From assembly GCA_027011205.1 (NCBI GenBank), contig JALVAL010000149.1, positions 1 to 33,185 of the forward strand: a stretch of DNA of 33,185 bases, given 5' to 3'. The position numbers and the translations under genes were made by a program. This DNA is from Gammaproteobacteria bacterium. Its GTDB lineage: Bacteria > Pseudomonadota > Gammaproteobacteria > GRL18. Shown piece by piece: positions 25,861 to 33,185 of this stretch; position 1 is the first letter of the stretch; each line of letters begins with the position of its first letter. A model generated the notes under the pieces. That model made no database searches. It saw only the letters and a list, made by a program, of their open reading frames with translations, and was not told where the DNA came from.

Positions 25861-25963
25861 TTATCCTCAGCTTATCAGACAGCGGCTGGAACTAGGGAAT
25901 GTCGATCTGGATTTCACGCTGCTTATTCATAGCACAATAGTATTTATATACCTGCTGTAGCCA

Positions 25964-26923
25964 CTATATCGCTATTGGTGGCTCTAAACCTTGAAAGCTT
26001 AAAAAATTAGCGGGATAAATCAACTCAGGCTCATACGAAAGTTTAGCCTGTCTTAAGCCAGGGATCCCCAAATCCTGCTCTCTGTTGATATATCTGCACT
26101 TATCTTTTAGTATTTTAGCAGTTTCCCAGTTAATAATTTGAGCGGCTCCACGGCAGCTATAATTTACTTTTTCAAAGTGAATTGTATAGACATCCCTGTT
26201 TAGACGACTGTAAACTGCAAAACCAGCCAGTTTACTCTCTGTGTCCTTGTTAATATAAATAGCAATCCCTTCAAGAGGAATACTGTCAAAGGATTCAAAG
26301 CCTTTTCTTATCACGATAGTTTCTTCACGAATGCTGTTACTTACGGTCTGATTTTCTGCCAGCATAGTTTCGATCATCGCGAGGCAATCACTGCGAACAG
26401 CAGTTGAGTTCATTGACCTGACCTGATAGTCAGGGTAATCTCGTAAAAACTGGGAGATATGATTTTTTTTCTTGCGTAATTTTTTCCCTCTAAGCGAGTA
26501 TAATTTTTCTGTCGAATAAATATACTCGGCTAGCCCCCTGTCATTTTCAATATCATAATAATGATCCAGTTCAGGGTGCCTTTCAATGAACTCTGGCGGA
26601 ACATTTGAAATATCGCCACTGTATCCATCCAGCTTCAGAGTTTTCGACAACTGTAAAAGATCCGACAGGCTAATATCCTCCCCCATGGGCATTAAAACAA
26701 AATCGTATCGGATATCAAACACTATTAACCAGTCATTAAAAAATGATAGCTTATAGTGGTAAATATCCTCCCATAAATACAGACTGGGGAAGCTAAATTC
26801 ACAGGAAAACTGATTATATTTTTCTGCATACCAGGTAATAATTTCACGATCAGAGTGATCCAGTCTTTTTAATGCTGGATAGAGGTTTTCTGTAGAAGGA
26901 ATTTTTATTTTGAGCCGGTTCAT
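25964..26923 (-). CDS. DUF2156 protein (aminoacyl-phosphatidylglycerol synthase C-terminal-like)
   Basis: Last gene of the polyamine operon, 319 residues, soluble by eye. It has the features of DUF2156 (tandem GNAT-like folds found at the C-terminus of lysyl-phosphatidylglycerol synthases): GKKLRKKKNHI near residue 146 and YINREQDLGIPGLRQAKLSYEPE near the C-terminus. It lacks the multi-helix flippase part of MprF. Its ATG overlaps the ATPase stop in ATGA, so synthesis is coupled to that pump. The family moves an acyl or aminoacyl group onto an amine or lipid; a polyamine or aminolipid substrate is inference. A small stem (25959-25983) spans its stop codon and may end the operon. Confidence 0.8.
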   Translation of the reverse strand: MNRLKIKIPSTENLYPALKRLDHSDREIITWYAEKYNQFSCEFSFPSLYLWEDIYHYKLSFFNDWLIVFDIRYDFVLMPMGEDISLSDLLQLSKTLKLDGYSGDISNVPPEFIERHPELDHYYDIENDRGLAEYIYSTEKLYSLRGKKLRKKKNHISQFLRDYPDYQVRSMNSTAVRSDCLAMIETMLAENQTVSNSIREETIVIRKGFESFDSIPLEGIAIYINKDTESKLAGFAVYSRLNRDVYTIHFEKVNYSCRGAAQIINWETAKILKDKCRYINREQDLGIPGLRQAKLSYEPELIYPANFLSFQGLEPPIAI

Positions 26924-28959
26924 TTTTCAGCCAGTTTTTTCTTTGTCTTAAGAGCAGGAAATATGCCATTCAAAACGCCGCCTGTCAGACCAATACTGTA
27001 AATGCCCAGGGCGCCATAAACACCCAGATGAAAGAAAAAGGCTCCGCCAATGTTAATCATGTTTGGAATGACATCCCAGAGCAGGCTTTTCTTGAAATTG
27101 CTCTCCAGACTTTCAGATAATTCAAAAAGTTTTGGGAATTGCTGCAGGTTATCATCCATTAATATGATCTGTGCAGTATCGGCGGCAATTGAGGATGCGC
27201 TGTTTAAGGAAATGGAAACATCCGCATTTTTCAGTGCGATGGTGTCATTGATGCCATCGCCAACAAAACAGATCGACTTCCCCTGCTGTTGTAATTTTTT
27301 GACAATATCAGCCTTGTCTTGTGGCATGGTTTCAGCAAAATAGTGGTCAATACCTAATTCCTCAGCCAGTGCCTGAGTGGGTTTTTCATGATCGCCAGAG
27401 ATGATAACCAGTGACAAGCCACGTTGTTTTAACTGTTTGATAATATCCTTTGCTTCTGGACGAATAGTGGGGTGAAGTTCAATGACACCTGCCAGCTGCT
27501 TGCCAACTGCAATGTAAACCAGTGAATAGCCATGTTGATTAGCATGATCCTGTATCACTTTAAAATCGTTTGATATAGGGATCTCTTCCAGTGTCATAAA
27601 TCTGCCGCTACCCACCCGAATGGTCTGCTCGTTTACAGTTACTTTTATGCCATAACCTATTTCATACTGGGTATCATCAATAACCGGCAATGTTAATACC
27701 TGCTCTTCAACCGCTTTTAATATGGCTTTGGCAATCGGGTGCTTTTGTTTATATTCGGCTGTGGCTGCATAGATGAGTACCTCTTCTTCTGTGAAAGAAT
27801 GACTGGCGTAAATCCTTCCAACATGGGGGATCTCCTGAGTGAGTGTACCTGTTTTATCAAAAACAACGGTATCAATGCTCTTCAGACGCTCCAGAGCCCG
27901 ACCATCTTTAATCAGCAATCTATGCTGTGTTGCGCTGGATAGATGACTTAATACATTAAGGTTTCCGGTGATATTAAGGTGATCAATCAAAGCCGAATCT
28001 AGTACTACTAAAGCACTGGTATAACCTGCAACAGGTAGTGCAAGAGCACCTAAAAAGAGCGAAGGGAACGCCAGTCGGTCTGATAATTTCTCGACACGCA
28101 ACTCAACAGAAGCGGCATAGTCGGTACTATCGTGTAATATTAACTGAATCTGAGAAGCAACGGTTTCATCACCTGCTTTCTCGACTTTTACCCAGATTTT
28201 TCCAGTCAGCATCAGGGTGAATGCAAAAACGGACTCACCGGTTTCCTTTTCTACGGGCTGGGCTTCCCCGGTCATGGCTCGTTGATCAATACTGGCAAAG
28301 CCCCGGATGATCGTGCCATCTACAGGAATGGTTTCTCCTCCCTGAATTACCGCAATGTCACCAACCTGTAATTGTTCAAAATTTATTTCTATTTCAGTAC
28401 CATCCTTTACTATCCAGACCGTACTCATACACTCCTGAAAGATATGCGTTAGCTCATTATGTGAGTTGTTTTTAGCCTTGGCCATTACCTTGAGACCCAG
28501 ATAATATAGCCAGTAACCAAACGCTGCGACTGGAAGATAGCCCGAGCCTATCAGCAGGGGCAGAGTCACCAGGTTAACCATATCGACCTTGAGTTTATGC
28601 TGATGAACAATACCATAATAAGAACGCTGTACCATAGGAATTGTCAGGTAAGCAAGTGTGGCTATACTAATCAGTGAAAAGGCTGGAAACCAGATGCCAA
28701 CAAGAGTTGTTCCCATTGCAACACTGGAAAGAGTTAAATGCCCGTCAATCCATTCTTCAACACTCGCTATATCCGTTTCCTGAAGTGCTTCCTTATCAGG
28801 GAGCAGCTCCTTCTTTCTGGTCGTGTTGTTATCAGTTACAGGAAGAGAAAAGATAAAATTTTTGTAATTGACTTTTTTGGGATATTTTTTATGCACCAGT
28901 GCAGAGGTAAGAAAACTGCCTCCTATACCACTTAACAGCAATAGTCCATTGACTAGCAT
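26920..28959 (-). CDS. P1B-like P-type ATPase lacking the CPx motif (copy 2), in polyamine operon
   Basis: Membrane pump of 679 residues, paralogous to the ATPase at 22042-24324. It keeps the P-type motifs: the actuator loop reads TGEA in place of TGES, DKTGTLT (phospho-Asp368), the HP motif in YKQKHPIAKAIL, and GDGIND. The position of the CPC metal motif reads Leu-Ile-Asp, so both Cys and the Pro are gone, and an Asp is introduced. No N-terminal HMA or CxxC is present; one helix (residues 1-20) and a polar stretch precede the main membrane part. The start codon overlaps the upstream dehydrogenase by 7 nt with AAGGAC as ribosome site, and its stop overlaps DUF2156. Tight coupling implies a job tied to polyamines. 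Confidence 0.85.
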   Translation of the reverse strand: MLVNGLLLLSGIGGSFLTSALVHKKYPKKVNYKNFIFSLPVTDNNTTRKKELLPDKEALQETDIASVEEWIDGHLTLSSVAMGTTLVGIWFPAFSLISIATLAYLTIPMVQRSYYGIVHQHKLKVDMVNLVTLPLLIGSGYLPVAAFGYWLYYLGLKVMAKAKNNSHNELTHIFQECMSTVWIVKDGTEIEINFEQLQVGDIAVIQGGETIPVDGTIIRGFASIDQRAMTGEAQPVEKETGESVFAFTLMLTGKIWVKVEKAGDETVASQIQLILHDSTDYAASVELRVEKLSDRLAFPSLFLGALALPVAGYTSALVVLDSALIDHLNITGNLNVLSHLSSATQHRLLIKDGRALERLKSIDTVVFDKTGTLTQEIPHVGRIYASHSFTEEEVLIYAATAEYKQKHPIAKAILKAVEEQVLTLPVIDDTQYEIGYGIKVTVNEQTIRVGSGRFMTLEEIPISNDFKVIQDHANQHGYSLVYIAVGKQLAGVIELHPTIRPEAKDIIKQLKQRGLSLVIISGDHEKPTQALAEELGIDHYFAETMPQDKADIVKKLQQQGKSICFVGDGINDTIALKNADVSISLNSASSIAADTAQIILMDDNLQQFPKLFELSESLESNFKKSLLWDVIPNMINIGGAFFFHLGVYGALGIYSIGLTGGVLNGIFPALKTKKKLAEK

Positions 28960-30173
28960 GCTTCAGTCCTTATTGAAGTAGGCAAGCCCATTTCTTCCAG
29001 TAGTTTAAGGAACGGATCAGGATCGAGCTGTTCAACATTCACCATTTTTTTCACATCCCATTCACCGCTGGCAATTAACAGCGCGGCGGCAACAGGTGGT
29101 ACACCTGCAGTATATGAAATGGCTTGCGATTCTACCTCTTCGTAGCATTGCTGGTGATCACAGATATTGTAGATAAAGAGCGCTTTTTCCTGACCCTCTT
29201 TCACACCTTTGATCAGGTTGCCAATACAGGTCTTACCCGTGTAATTGGGTGCCAGTGAAGCAGGGTCAGGCAGGCATGCCTTGACCACTTTTAAAGGGAT
29301 AACTTCCTGACCTTCTGCGGTTGTAATGGGTTCATGGCTTAGCAAACCGATATTCTCCAGTACCTGGAAGCAGTTGAGATAGTGATCACCAAAGCCCATC
29401 CAGAAACGTACGGTATCAACATCCATATTGATGGACAGAGAATGCACTTCATCATGCCCCATTAAATAGACTTTCTGTCCACCTGCGACGGGAAAATCAT
29501 AGCTTCTGTAAATTTCATGGTGCTTACATTCTTTCCATTGACGGTCTTCCCAGTAGCCTACATCTTCCAGGATTTCGCGCAGATTGATTTCAGGATCAAA
29601 ATTGGTGGAAAAATACTTACCATGATCCCCGGCATTCACATCCATTACATCAATGACGTTGATTTTGTCAAACTCATGTTTCAATGCGTAGGCACAATAA
29701 GCATTGACCACACCCGGATCAAAACCTGCACCCAAAATAGCCGTCAGTCCTTTTTCGGCAAAACGGGGTTTGCGTTTCCAGTCGTATTCGGCATACCAGG
29801 GGTAAGGGGCATTAATAACATTAATATCTTCACTGACGGCGGTATCAATATAAGCGGCACCCGCTTGCAGACAGGCATCCATAATAACCGTATTGATAAA
29901 GGCTGTGCCGACATTAATCACAATGTCAGAGGCTGTTTCCTGAATGGCTGTGACGACATATTCAATTTTGCTGGCATCAAGCTGTCTGGCATAGAGCTGT
30001 TTATTTTTATCTCTCAGATTATCTTTTCTATGCACACTTTCGATAATAGCTTCGCACTTCTCAATGGATCTTGATGCAATGCAGATATCGCCCAGGACAT
30101 TATTATTTTGTGCGCATTTATGTACGGTGACTGCACCAACTCCTCCTGCCCCGATAATGAGTACGTTCTTCAT
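28953..30173 (-). CDS. Carboxy(nor)spermidine dehydrogenase, copy 1
   Basis: NAD(P)H-dependent reductase of the saccharopine-dehydrogenase (Lys1-like) family, 406 residues. It condenses aspartate-semialdehyde with a diamine (putrescine or 1,3-diaminopropane) to carboxyspermidine or carboxynorspermidine. The dinucleotide loop is VLIIGAGGVGAVTVHKCAQ (residues 4 on). Family blocks include ILGAGFDPGVVNAYCAYA, DVNAGDHGKYF, TVRFWMGFGDHY and KACLPDPASL. ATG 30173 lies 1 nt after the stop of copy 2 with AGAGGA upstream; the in-frame extension to 30263 lies inside copy 2 and is rejected. The loop reads GVGAV instead of the commoner GVANV/GVAQV of copy 2. About two-thirds identical to copy 2 by eye. 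Confidence 0.88.
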   Translation of the reverse strand: MKNVLIIGAGGVGAVTVHKCAQNNNVLGDICIASRSIEKCEAIIESVHRKDNLRDKNKQLYARQLDASKIEYVVTAIQETASDIVINVGTAFINTVIMDACLQAGAAYIDTAVSEDINVINAPYPWYAEYDWKRKPRFAEKGLTAILGAGFDPGVVNAYCAYALKHEFDKINVIDVMDVNAGDHGKYFSTNFDPEINLREILEDVGYWEDRQWKECKHHEIYRSYDFPVAGGQKVYLMGHDEVHSLSINMDVDTVRFWMGFGDHYLNCFQVLENIGLLSHEPITTAEGQEVIPLKVVKACLPDPASLAPNYTGKTCIGNLIKGVKEGQEKALFIYNICDHQQCYEEVESQAISYTAGVPPVAAALLIASGEWDVKKMVNVEQLDPDPFLKLLEEMGLPTSIRTEAC

Positions 30174-30174
30174 A

Positions 30175-31413
30175 TCAGTTTTCCTCTTTCCCAGAGCCGG
30201 ACTGAGAAATCTCAGTACTGAGTCCCATCTTATCCAGCAACTCAATAAAGGGATCAGGATCAAGCTCTTCTACATTAACCATGTGTTTGACATCCCAGGT
30301 TCCATTGGCAATCAGGATAGCTGTTGCTGCTGCGGGAACACCGGCAGTATAGGAAATGGCCTGTGATTCCACTTCTTCATAGCAGGCTTCGTGATCGCAG
30401 GTGTTATAGATAAAAATTTCTTTTTCTTTGCCGTTCTTTTTACCCTTGACCAGGTTGCCGATACAGGTTTTACCCGTATAGTTTTCAGCAAGAGATGCAG
30501 GGTCAGGCAGGCAGGCTTTAACCACTTTTAGCGGCACGACTTGCAGACCTTCTGCAGTTGTCACGGGTTGTTCAGAAAGTAAACCAATATTTTTTAGTAC
30601 ATTAAAGCAGTTAATATAATGATCGCCAAAACCCATCCAGAAACGAATGGTATCCGCCTTGATATTTTTGGACAGGGAATGCAGTTCATCGTGTCCGGTT
30701 AAATAAATGGTTTGCTCGCCAACAACAGGGAATGTGTAGTTTTGCTTTTCTGAATGCACGGCTTTACTAACCCATTTACCTCCTATCCAGGTCCAGACCT
30801 GACCGGTAAATTCCCTGAAATTGATTTCAGGATCAAAATTGGTTGCGAAATATTTACCATGATCCCCGGCATTCACATCCATAATATCAATGCTGTCGAT
30901 TGTGTCAAAACAATGCTTGGCTGCATAGGCACAATAGGCATTGACGACACCGGGATCAAAGCCTGCACCCAAAATAGCCGTGAGTCCTTGTTCCTTACAG
31001 GCATCCAGATATTTCCATTCATAGTTGGCATACCAGGGCGGAGCTTCACAGATCTTATCGGGATCTTCGTGAATGGCCGTGTCTATATAAGCTGCCCCGG
31101 TTTTCAGGCAAGCCTGCAATACTGACATATTAACAAACGGACTGCCGACATTGATAACAATTTCTGAATGAGTATCTTCAATCAGTTGTGCGGTAGCATC
31201 AATATCCAGCGCATCAATCTGACGGGAATACAGCGCTTTACTGTCATCTTTGAGGTTGTTTTTACGCTCAACACTGTCGATAATTGCATCGCATTTGCTC
31301 AGGGTTCGGGATGCGATACAAATTTTACCAAGAATATTATTATGTTGGGCGCATTTATGTGCGACTACATTGGCAACACCACCTGCACCGAGAATGAGTA
31401 TATTTTTTTTCAT
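30175..31413 (-). CDS. Carboxy(nor)spermidine dehydrogenase, copy 2
   Basis: Paralogue of the next gene, 412 residues, and the more canonical of the pair: ILILGAGGVANVVAHKCAQ, DICIASR-like KICIASRTL, AILGAGFDPGVVNAYCAYAAKH, DVNAGDHGKYFATNFDPEINFRE and KACLPDPASLAENYTGK. Start set at ATG 31413 (MKKNILILG); an extension to 31488 would run across the 44-nt repeat and is unlikely. The upstream nspC ends 86 nt earlier with the palindromic repeat between them, the only real gap in the operon. Together with nspC it forms the alternative spermidine/norspermidine route, which uses aspartate-semialdehyde rather than decarboxylated AdoMet. Confidence 0.9.
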   Translation of the reverse strand: MKKNILILGAGGVANVVAHKCAQHNNILGKICIASRTLSKCDAIIDSVERKNNLKDDSKALYSRQIDALDIDATAQLIEDTHSEIVINVGSPFVNMSVLQACLKTGAAYIDTAIHEDPDKICEAPPWYANYEWKYLDACKEQGLTAILGAGFDPGVVNAYCAYAAKHCFDTIDSIDIMDVNAGDHGKYFATNFDPEINFREFTGQVWTWIGGKWVSKAVHSEKQNYTFPVVGEQTIYLTGHDELHSLSKNIKADTIRFWMGFGDHYINCFNVLKNIGLLSEQPVTTAEGLQVVPLKVVKACLPDPASLAENYTGKTCIGNLVKGKKNGKEKEIFIYNTCDHEACYEEVESQAISYTAGVPAAATAILIANGTWDVKHMVNVEELDPDPFIELLDKMGLSTEISQSGSGKEEN

Positions 31414-31434
31414 TGAAGACATTCCATATTTAAA

Positions 31435-31478
31435 CCCGGCACCACACCTTAAAAGACGAGGCCTTACGAGGTGCTGGG
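31435..31478 (-). repeat. 44-nt palindromic repeat, copy 2
   Basis: Imperfect palindrome CCCGGCACC ... GGTGCTGGG on the plus strand, 36/44 identical to copy 1 at 20448-20491, with the block 31460-31478 identical. It lies 21 nt after the nspC stop and 21 nt before the dehydrogenase start, so it splits the operon. In both copies the one non-Watson-Crick pair in the outer stem is a G/T wobble only when read on the plus strand. Confidence 0.7.
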
Positions 31479-31499
31479 TAAATTGCAAACCAGGAAAAT

Positions 31500-32639
31500 T
31501 TATCCCAGATTTTGCTTAAAATCATTATAGCTAAACGCCTTTACTGTGTCATATTGACCGTTCAAACGCTTGATAATAATAGACGGCATTTTCAAACCAT
31601 TAAACCAGTTCATCTTGACCATTGTATAACCCGCCGCATCAGAAAAATGAATCTGATCACCTATTTGCAATGGGGTTTTAAAATCATATTCACCAAATAG
31701 ATCGCCGGCAAGACAGGTCTTGCCGGCGATCATGTAGTGATAATTGTCATGCTGATTGTTGCTCTGTTCAGGACTTCTTTCAGTATGCTGTACTTTTTCA
31801 ATTTCAGCGGACTCTTGATAAATCAGCAAGTCCAGCATATGTGCTTCGGTTGAACTATCGACAATTGCAATGTCAATTTCATTGTGAACAATATCCAGTA
31901 CTGTCGTCACCAGACTGGCAGAGCCCGTTATTGCTGTTTCTCCGGGTTCGAGGTAAATCTGTATTCCAAACTGGTCACCGAATGCTTTTAATTTAGCGGC
32001 AAATTTATCCAGAGGATAATCATCCAGGGTAAAATAGAGTCCTCCGCCCAAGCTTACCCAGTCCAGTTGATGCAATAAATCGTGATAAGTTGTACCAATA
32101 TAATCCAGTTGTTGCGAAAAATTATAGAAATCATTGTTTTCGCAGTTGTAATGAAACATGACGCCATTGATTAAATGTGCTATTTCCATTACTGATGAAT
32201 CATCGGTGACTCCCAGCCGTGAATACTGGCGGGCAGGGTCTGCCAAATCATAGTCAGAGAAACTGATTTGTGGATTGATTCGTAAACCGATATCTACACT
32301 ATCCAGTTCGGCATAAAAACTTTTTAACTGCTTAACCGAGTTAAAAATCACTTTATCGGCATATTGTTTTAAGTCGTGTATTTCATCTTGTGCAAAAGCC
32401 ACACTATAAGCATGTACTTCTTTCCCAAACTCCTCATAACCTAGTTTAGCTTCATATAATGAACTACTCGTAGTGCCATCCATATAGGATTGCATGAATT
32501 TAAAAACAGGCCAGGTGGAAAAACATTTTAATGCCAGTACTGACCTGATATTTGCGTGCTCACGTAACCACTGGATTTTCTCCAGATTCTTTAATAATTG
32601 ATGTTCATCAATAATATAACATGGCGTGTTAAAGTGCAT
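31500..32639 (-). CDS. nspC: Carboxynorspermidine / carboxyspermidine decarboxylase
   Basis: PLP decarboxylase of the alanine-racemase fold that removes CO2 from carboxy(nor)spermidine to give (nor)spermidine. The 379-residue product has FNTPCYIIDE at the start, the Schiff-base Lys38 in VLALKCFSTW, and DGTTSSSLYEAKLG. These are followed by GLRINPQISFSDYDLADPA, LGGGLYF, the phosphate-contact EPGE, and the active-site Cys in GKTCLAGDLFGEY. All match NspC. ATG 32639 lies 1 nt past the speD stop, so translation is coupled; an in-frame extension to 32750 runs antiparallel inside speD and is rejected. Confidence 0.9.
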   Translation of the reverse strand: MHFNTPCYIIDEHQLLKNLEKIQWLREHANIRSVLALKCFSTWPVFKFMQSYMDGTTSSSLYEAKLGYEEFGKEVHAYSVAFAQDEIHDLKQYADKVIFNSVKQLKSFYAELDSVDIGLRINPQISFSDYDLADPARQYSRLGVTDDSSVMEIAHLINGVMFHYNCENNDFYNFSQQLDYIGTTYHDLLHQLDWVSLGGGLYFTLDDYPLDKFAAKLKAFGDQFGIQIYLEPGETAITGSASLVTTVLDIVHNEIDIAIVDSSTEAHMLDLLIYQESAEIEKVQHTERSPEQSNNQHDNYHYMIAGKTCLAGDLFGEYDFKTPLQIGDQIHFSDAAGYTMVKMNWFNGLKMPSIIIKRLNGQYDTVKAFSYNDFKQNLG

Positions 32640-32640
32640 G

Positions 32641-33072
32641 TTATGTGTTGGCAGTGAGGTTAACCGATGTGTTGTGATCTTGAAATGGCGACTGAAGTGG
32701 CAAATCAATACCCCGTTCCAGAAAAGCGGCACGAACTTGTTGTGGCGCAAAATGCTTTTCTACCACCTGAATCGCCGCATCCTTGTCAATGCTTTTGCAG
32801 GAAAAAATATCCAGGTAGGCATCACGATTGTTGTCACTAAAATGACCCATGATAGCGGATGTTTCTATTAGCTGTACCAGTGAATAACCTGCGGCTTCGT
32901 AACTGTGTTCGGCAAAATGTACAATAACAGGTTCACCATAGGCTACCATTTTGATCGCTTTGACCAGCTCTTTGACAAATTTACTGATATCTTCCTTGTG
33001 ACAGATATTTTCGTTGCAGCCACCAAGATCCAATACAAGATGTTGCCCCCATGGTTTGCGGTTTTCTGACAT
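32641..33072 (-). CDS. speD: SpeD homologue (pyruvoyl decarboxylase family), probably neofunctionalised
   Basis: Small pyruvoyl-dependent decarboxylase, 143 residues, class 1b-like size, probably self-cleaving. In the Thermotoga AdoMet decarboxylase the key residues are Ser63 (pyruvoyl), His68 and Cys83. Here Ser72, His77 and Cys92 keep exactly that spacing, in IETSAIMGHFSD and LDIFSC. The residue before the Ser is Thr71 rather than Glu, and the usual HTWPE block reads HFSDN. AGGAG lies 7 nt before the ATG. It heads an operon that makes spermidine through carboxyspermidine, with no spermidine synthase (speE), so AdoMet decarboxylation would be pointless here. Family members of this type have been reported to act on ornithine or arginine instead. 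Confidence 0.85.
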   Translation of the reverse strand: MSENRKPWGQHLVLDLGGCNENICHKEDISKFVKELVKAIKMVAYGEPVIVHFAEHSYEAAGYSLVQLIETSAIMGHFSDNNRDAYLDIFSCKSIDKDAAIQVVEKHFAPQQVRAAFLERGIDLPLQSPFQDHNTSVNLTANT

Positions 33073-33103
33073 AGTCTTCTCCTCAGCGTATCAGTATCTG
33101 CAT

Positions 33104-33150
33104 GTTTAACATTGATATACTGTGCGCAGCATTACGTATCAATGTTAAAC
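33104..33150 (-). promoter_or_regulatory. speD promoter with overlapping perfect inverted-repeat operator
   Basis: A perfect 14-bp inverted repeat, GTTTAACATTGATA (33104-33117) and TATCAATGTTAAAC (33137-33150), with a 19-nt centre. On the minus strand TTGATA (33137-33142) and TATATC (33114-33119) are separated by exactly 17 nt and read as -35 and -10, each partly inside an arm. A repressor dimer bound here would block the polyamine operon. The regulator is not encoded in this window by any visible link. Confidence 0.55.
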
Positions 33151-33185
33151 TGTTATGCGCTAATATTCTAGCACATATATATGTT

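Noticed and set aside
29517-30074. Long plus-strand frame antisense to dehydrogenase copy 1, with a similar frame antisense to copy 2 (30754-31125)
   Set aside because: The two antisense products resemble each other only because the sense genes are paralogues; neither has a ribosome site or a known fold.

Overview
The window reads as chromosomal DNA of a gammaproteobacterium with moderate GC (roughly 40-50 %, by eye). It is densely packed, with short operons on both strands, no rRNA, tRNA, CRISPR array, transposase or phage gene, and no gene cut by either edge. The DSF quorum-sensing genes, the carboxyspermidine-type polyamine genes, a class II cytochrome c and a Popeye-like cyclic-nucleotide protein would fit an environmental, respiring lineage such as sulfur oxidisers or methanotroph relatives. 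That placement is inference; nothing here names the genus.

Left part, plus strand (1-6.7 kb): a phosphate-type ABC transporter (pstS, pstC, pstA, pstB), with a strong hairpin between pstS and pstC, runs into gpmI. A dual-specificity/tyrosine phosphatase and a histidine-phosphatase follow and end at a long hairpin. Next (6.7-8.4 kb) are a c'-type cytochrome, a 42-residue membrane protein on the minus strand, and a short ParA ATPase overlapping a 57-residue single-TM protein, with no ParB.

DSF signalling block (8.4-13.1 kb): rpfG (REC + HD-GYP), rpfC (membrane hybrid kinase with two receiver domains and Hpt), and convergent rpfF (DSF synthase, both catalytic Glu present). A shared bidirectional hairpin separates rpfC and rpfF. 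This is a full make-sense-respond circuit linking a fatty-acid signal to cyclic-di-GMP breakdown.

Chaperone block, minus strand (13.5-20.2 kb): DUF2760 protein, short Hsp70, long Hsp70 with a C-terminal DUF3731-like region, then a class V aminotransferase 5 nt downstream. Upstream lies a separate membrane/cNMP-binding Popeye-like protein.

Right part (21.5-33.1 kb): an ArsR regulator, a P1B-like P-type ATPase and a group II PLP decarboxylase lie on the plus strand. A tightly coupled minus-strand polyamine operon faces them: speD homologue, nspC, two tandem carboxy(nor)spermidine dehydrogenases, a second P1B-like ATPase and a DUF2156 protein. Both ATPases keep the P-type phosphorylation machinery but have lost the CPx metal motif (CPC is replaced by Phe-Gly-Tyr and by Leu-Ile-Asp). 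One is translationally coupled to polyamine synthesis genes. The SpeD homologue sits in a pathway that does not need decarboxylated AdoMet. The most interesting hypothesis is therefore a polyamine synthesis-plus-transport module built from a repurposed SpeD and repurposed metal-type ATPases.
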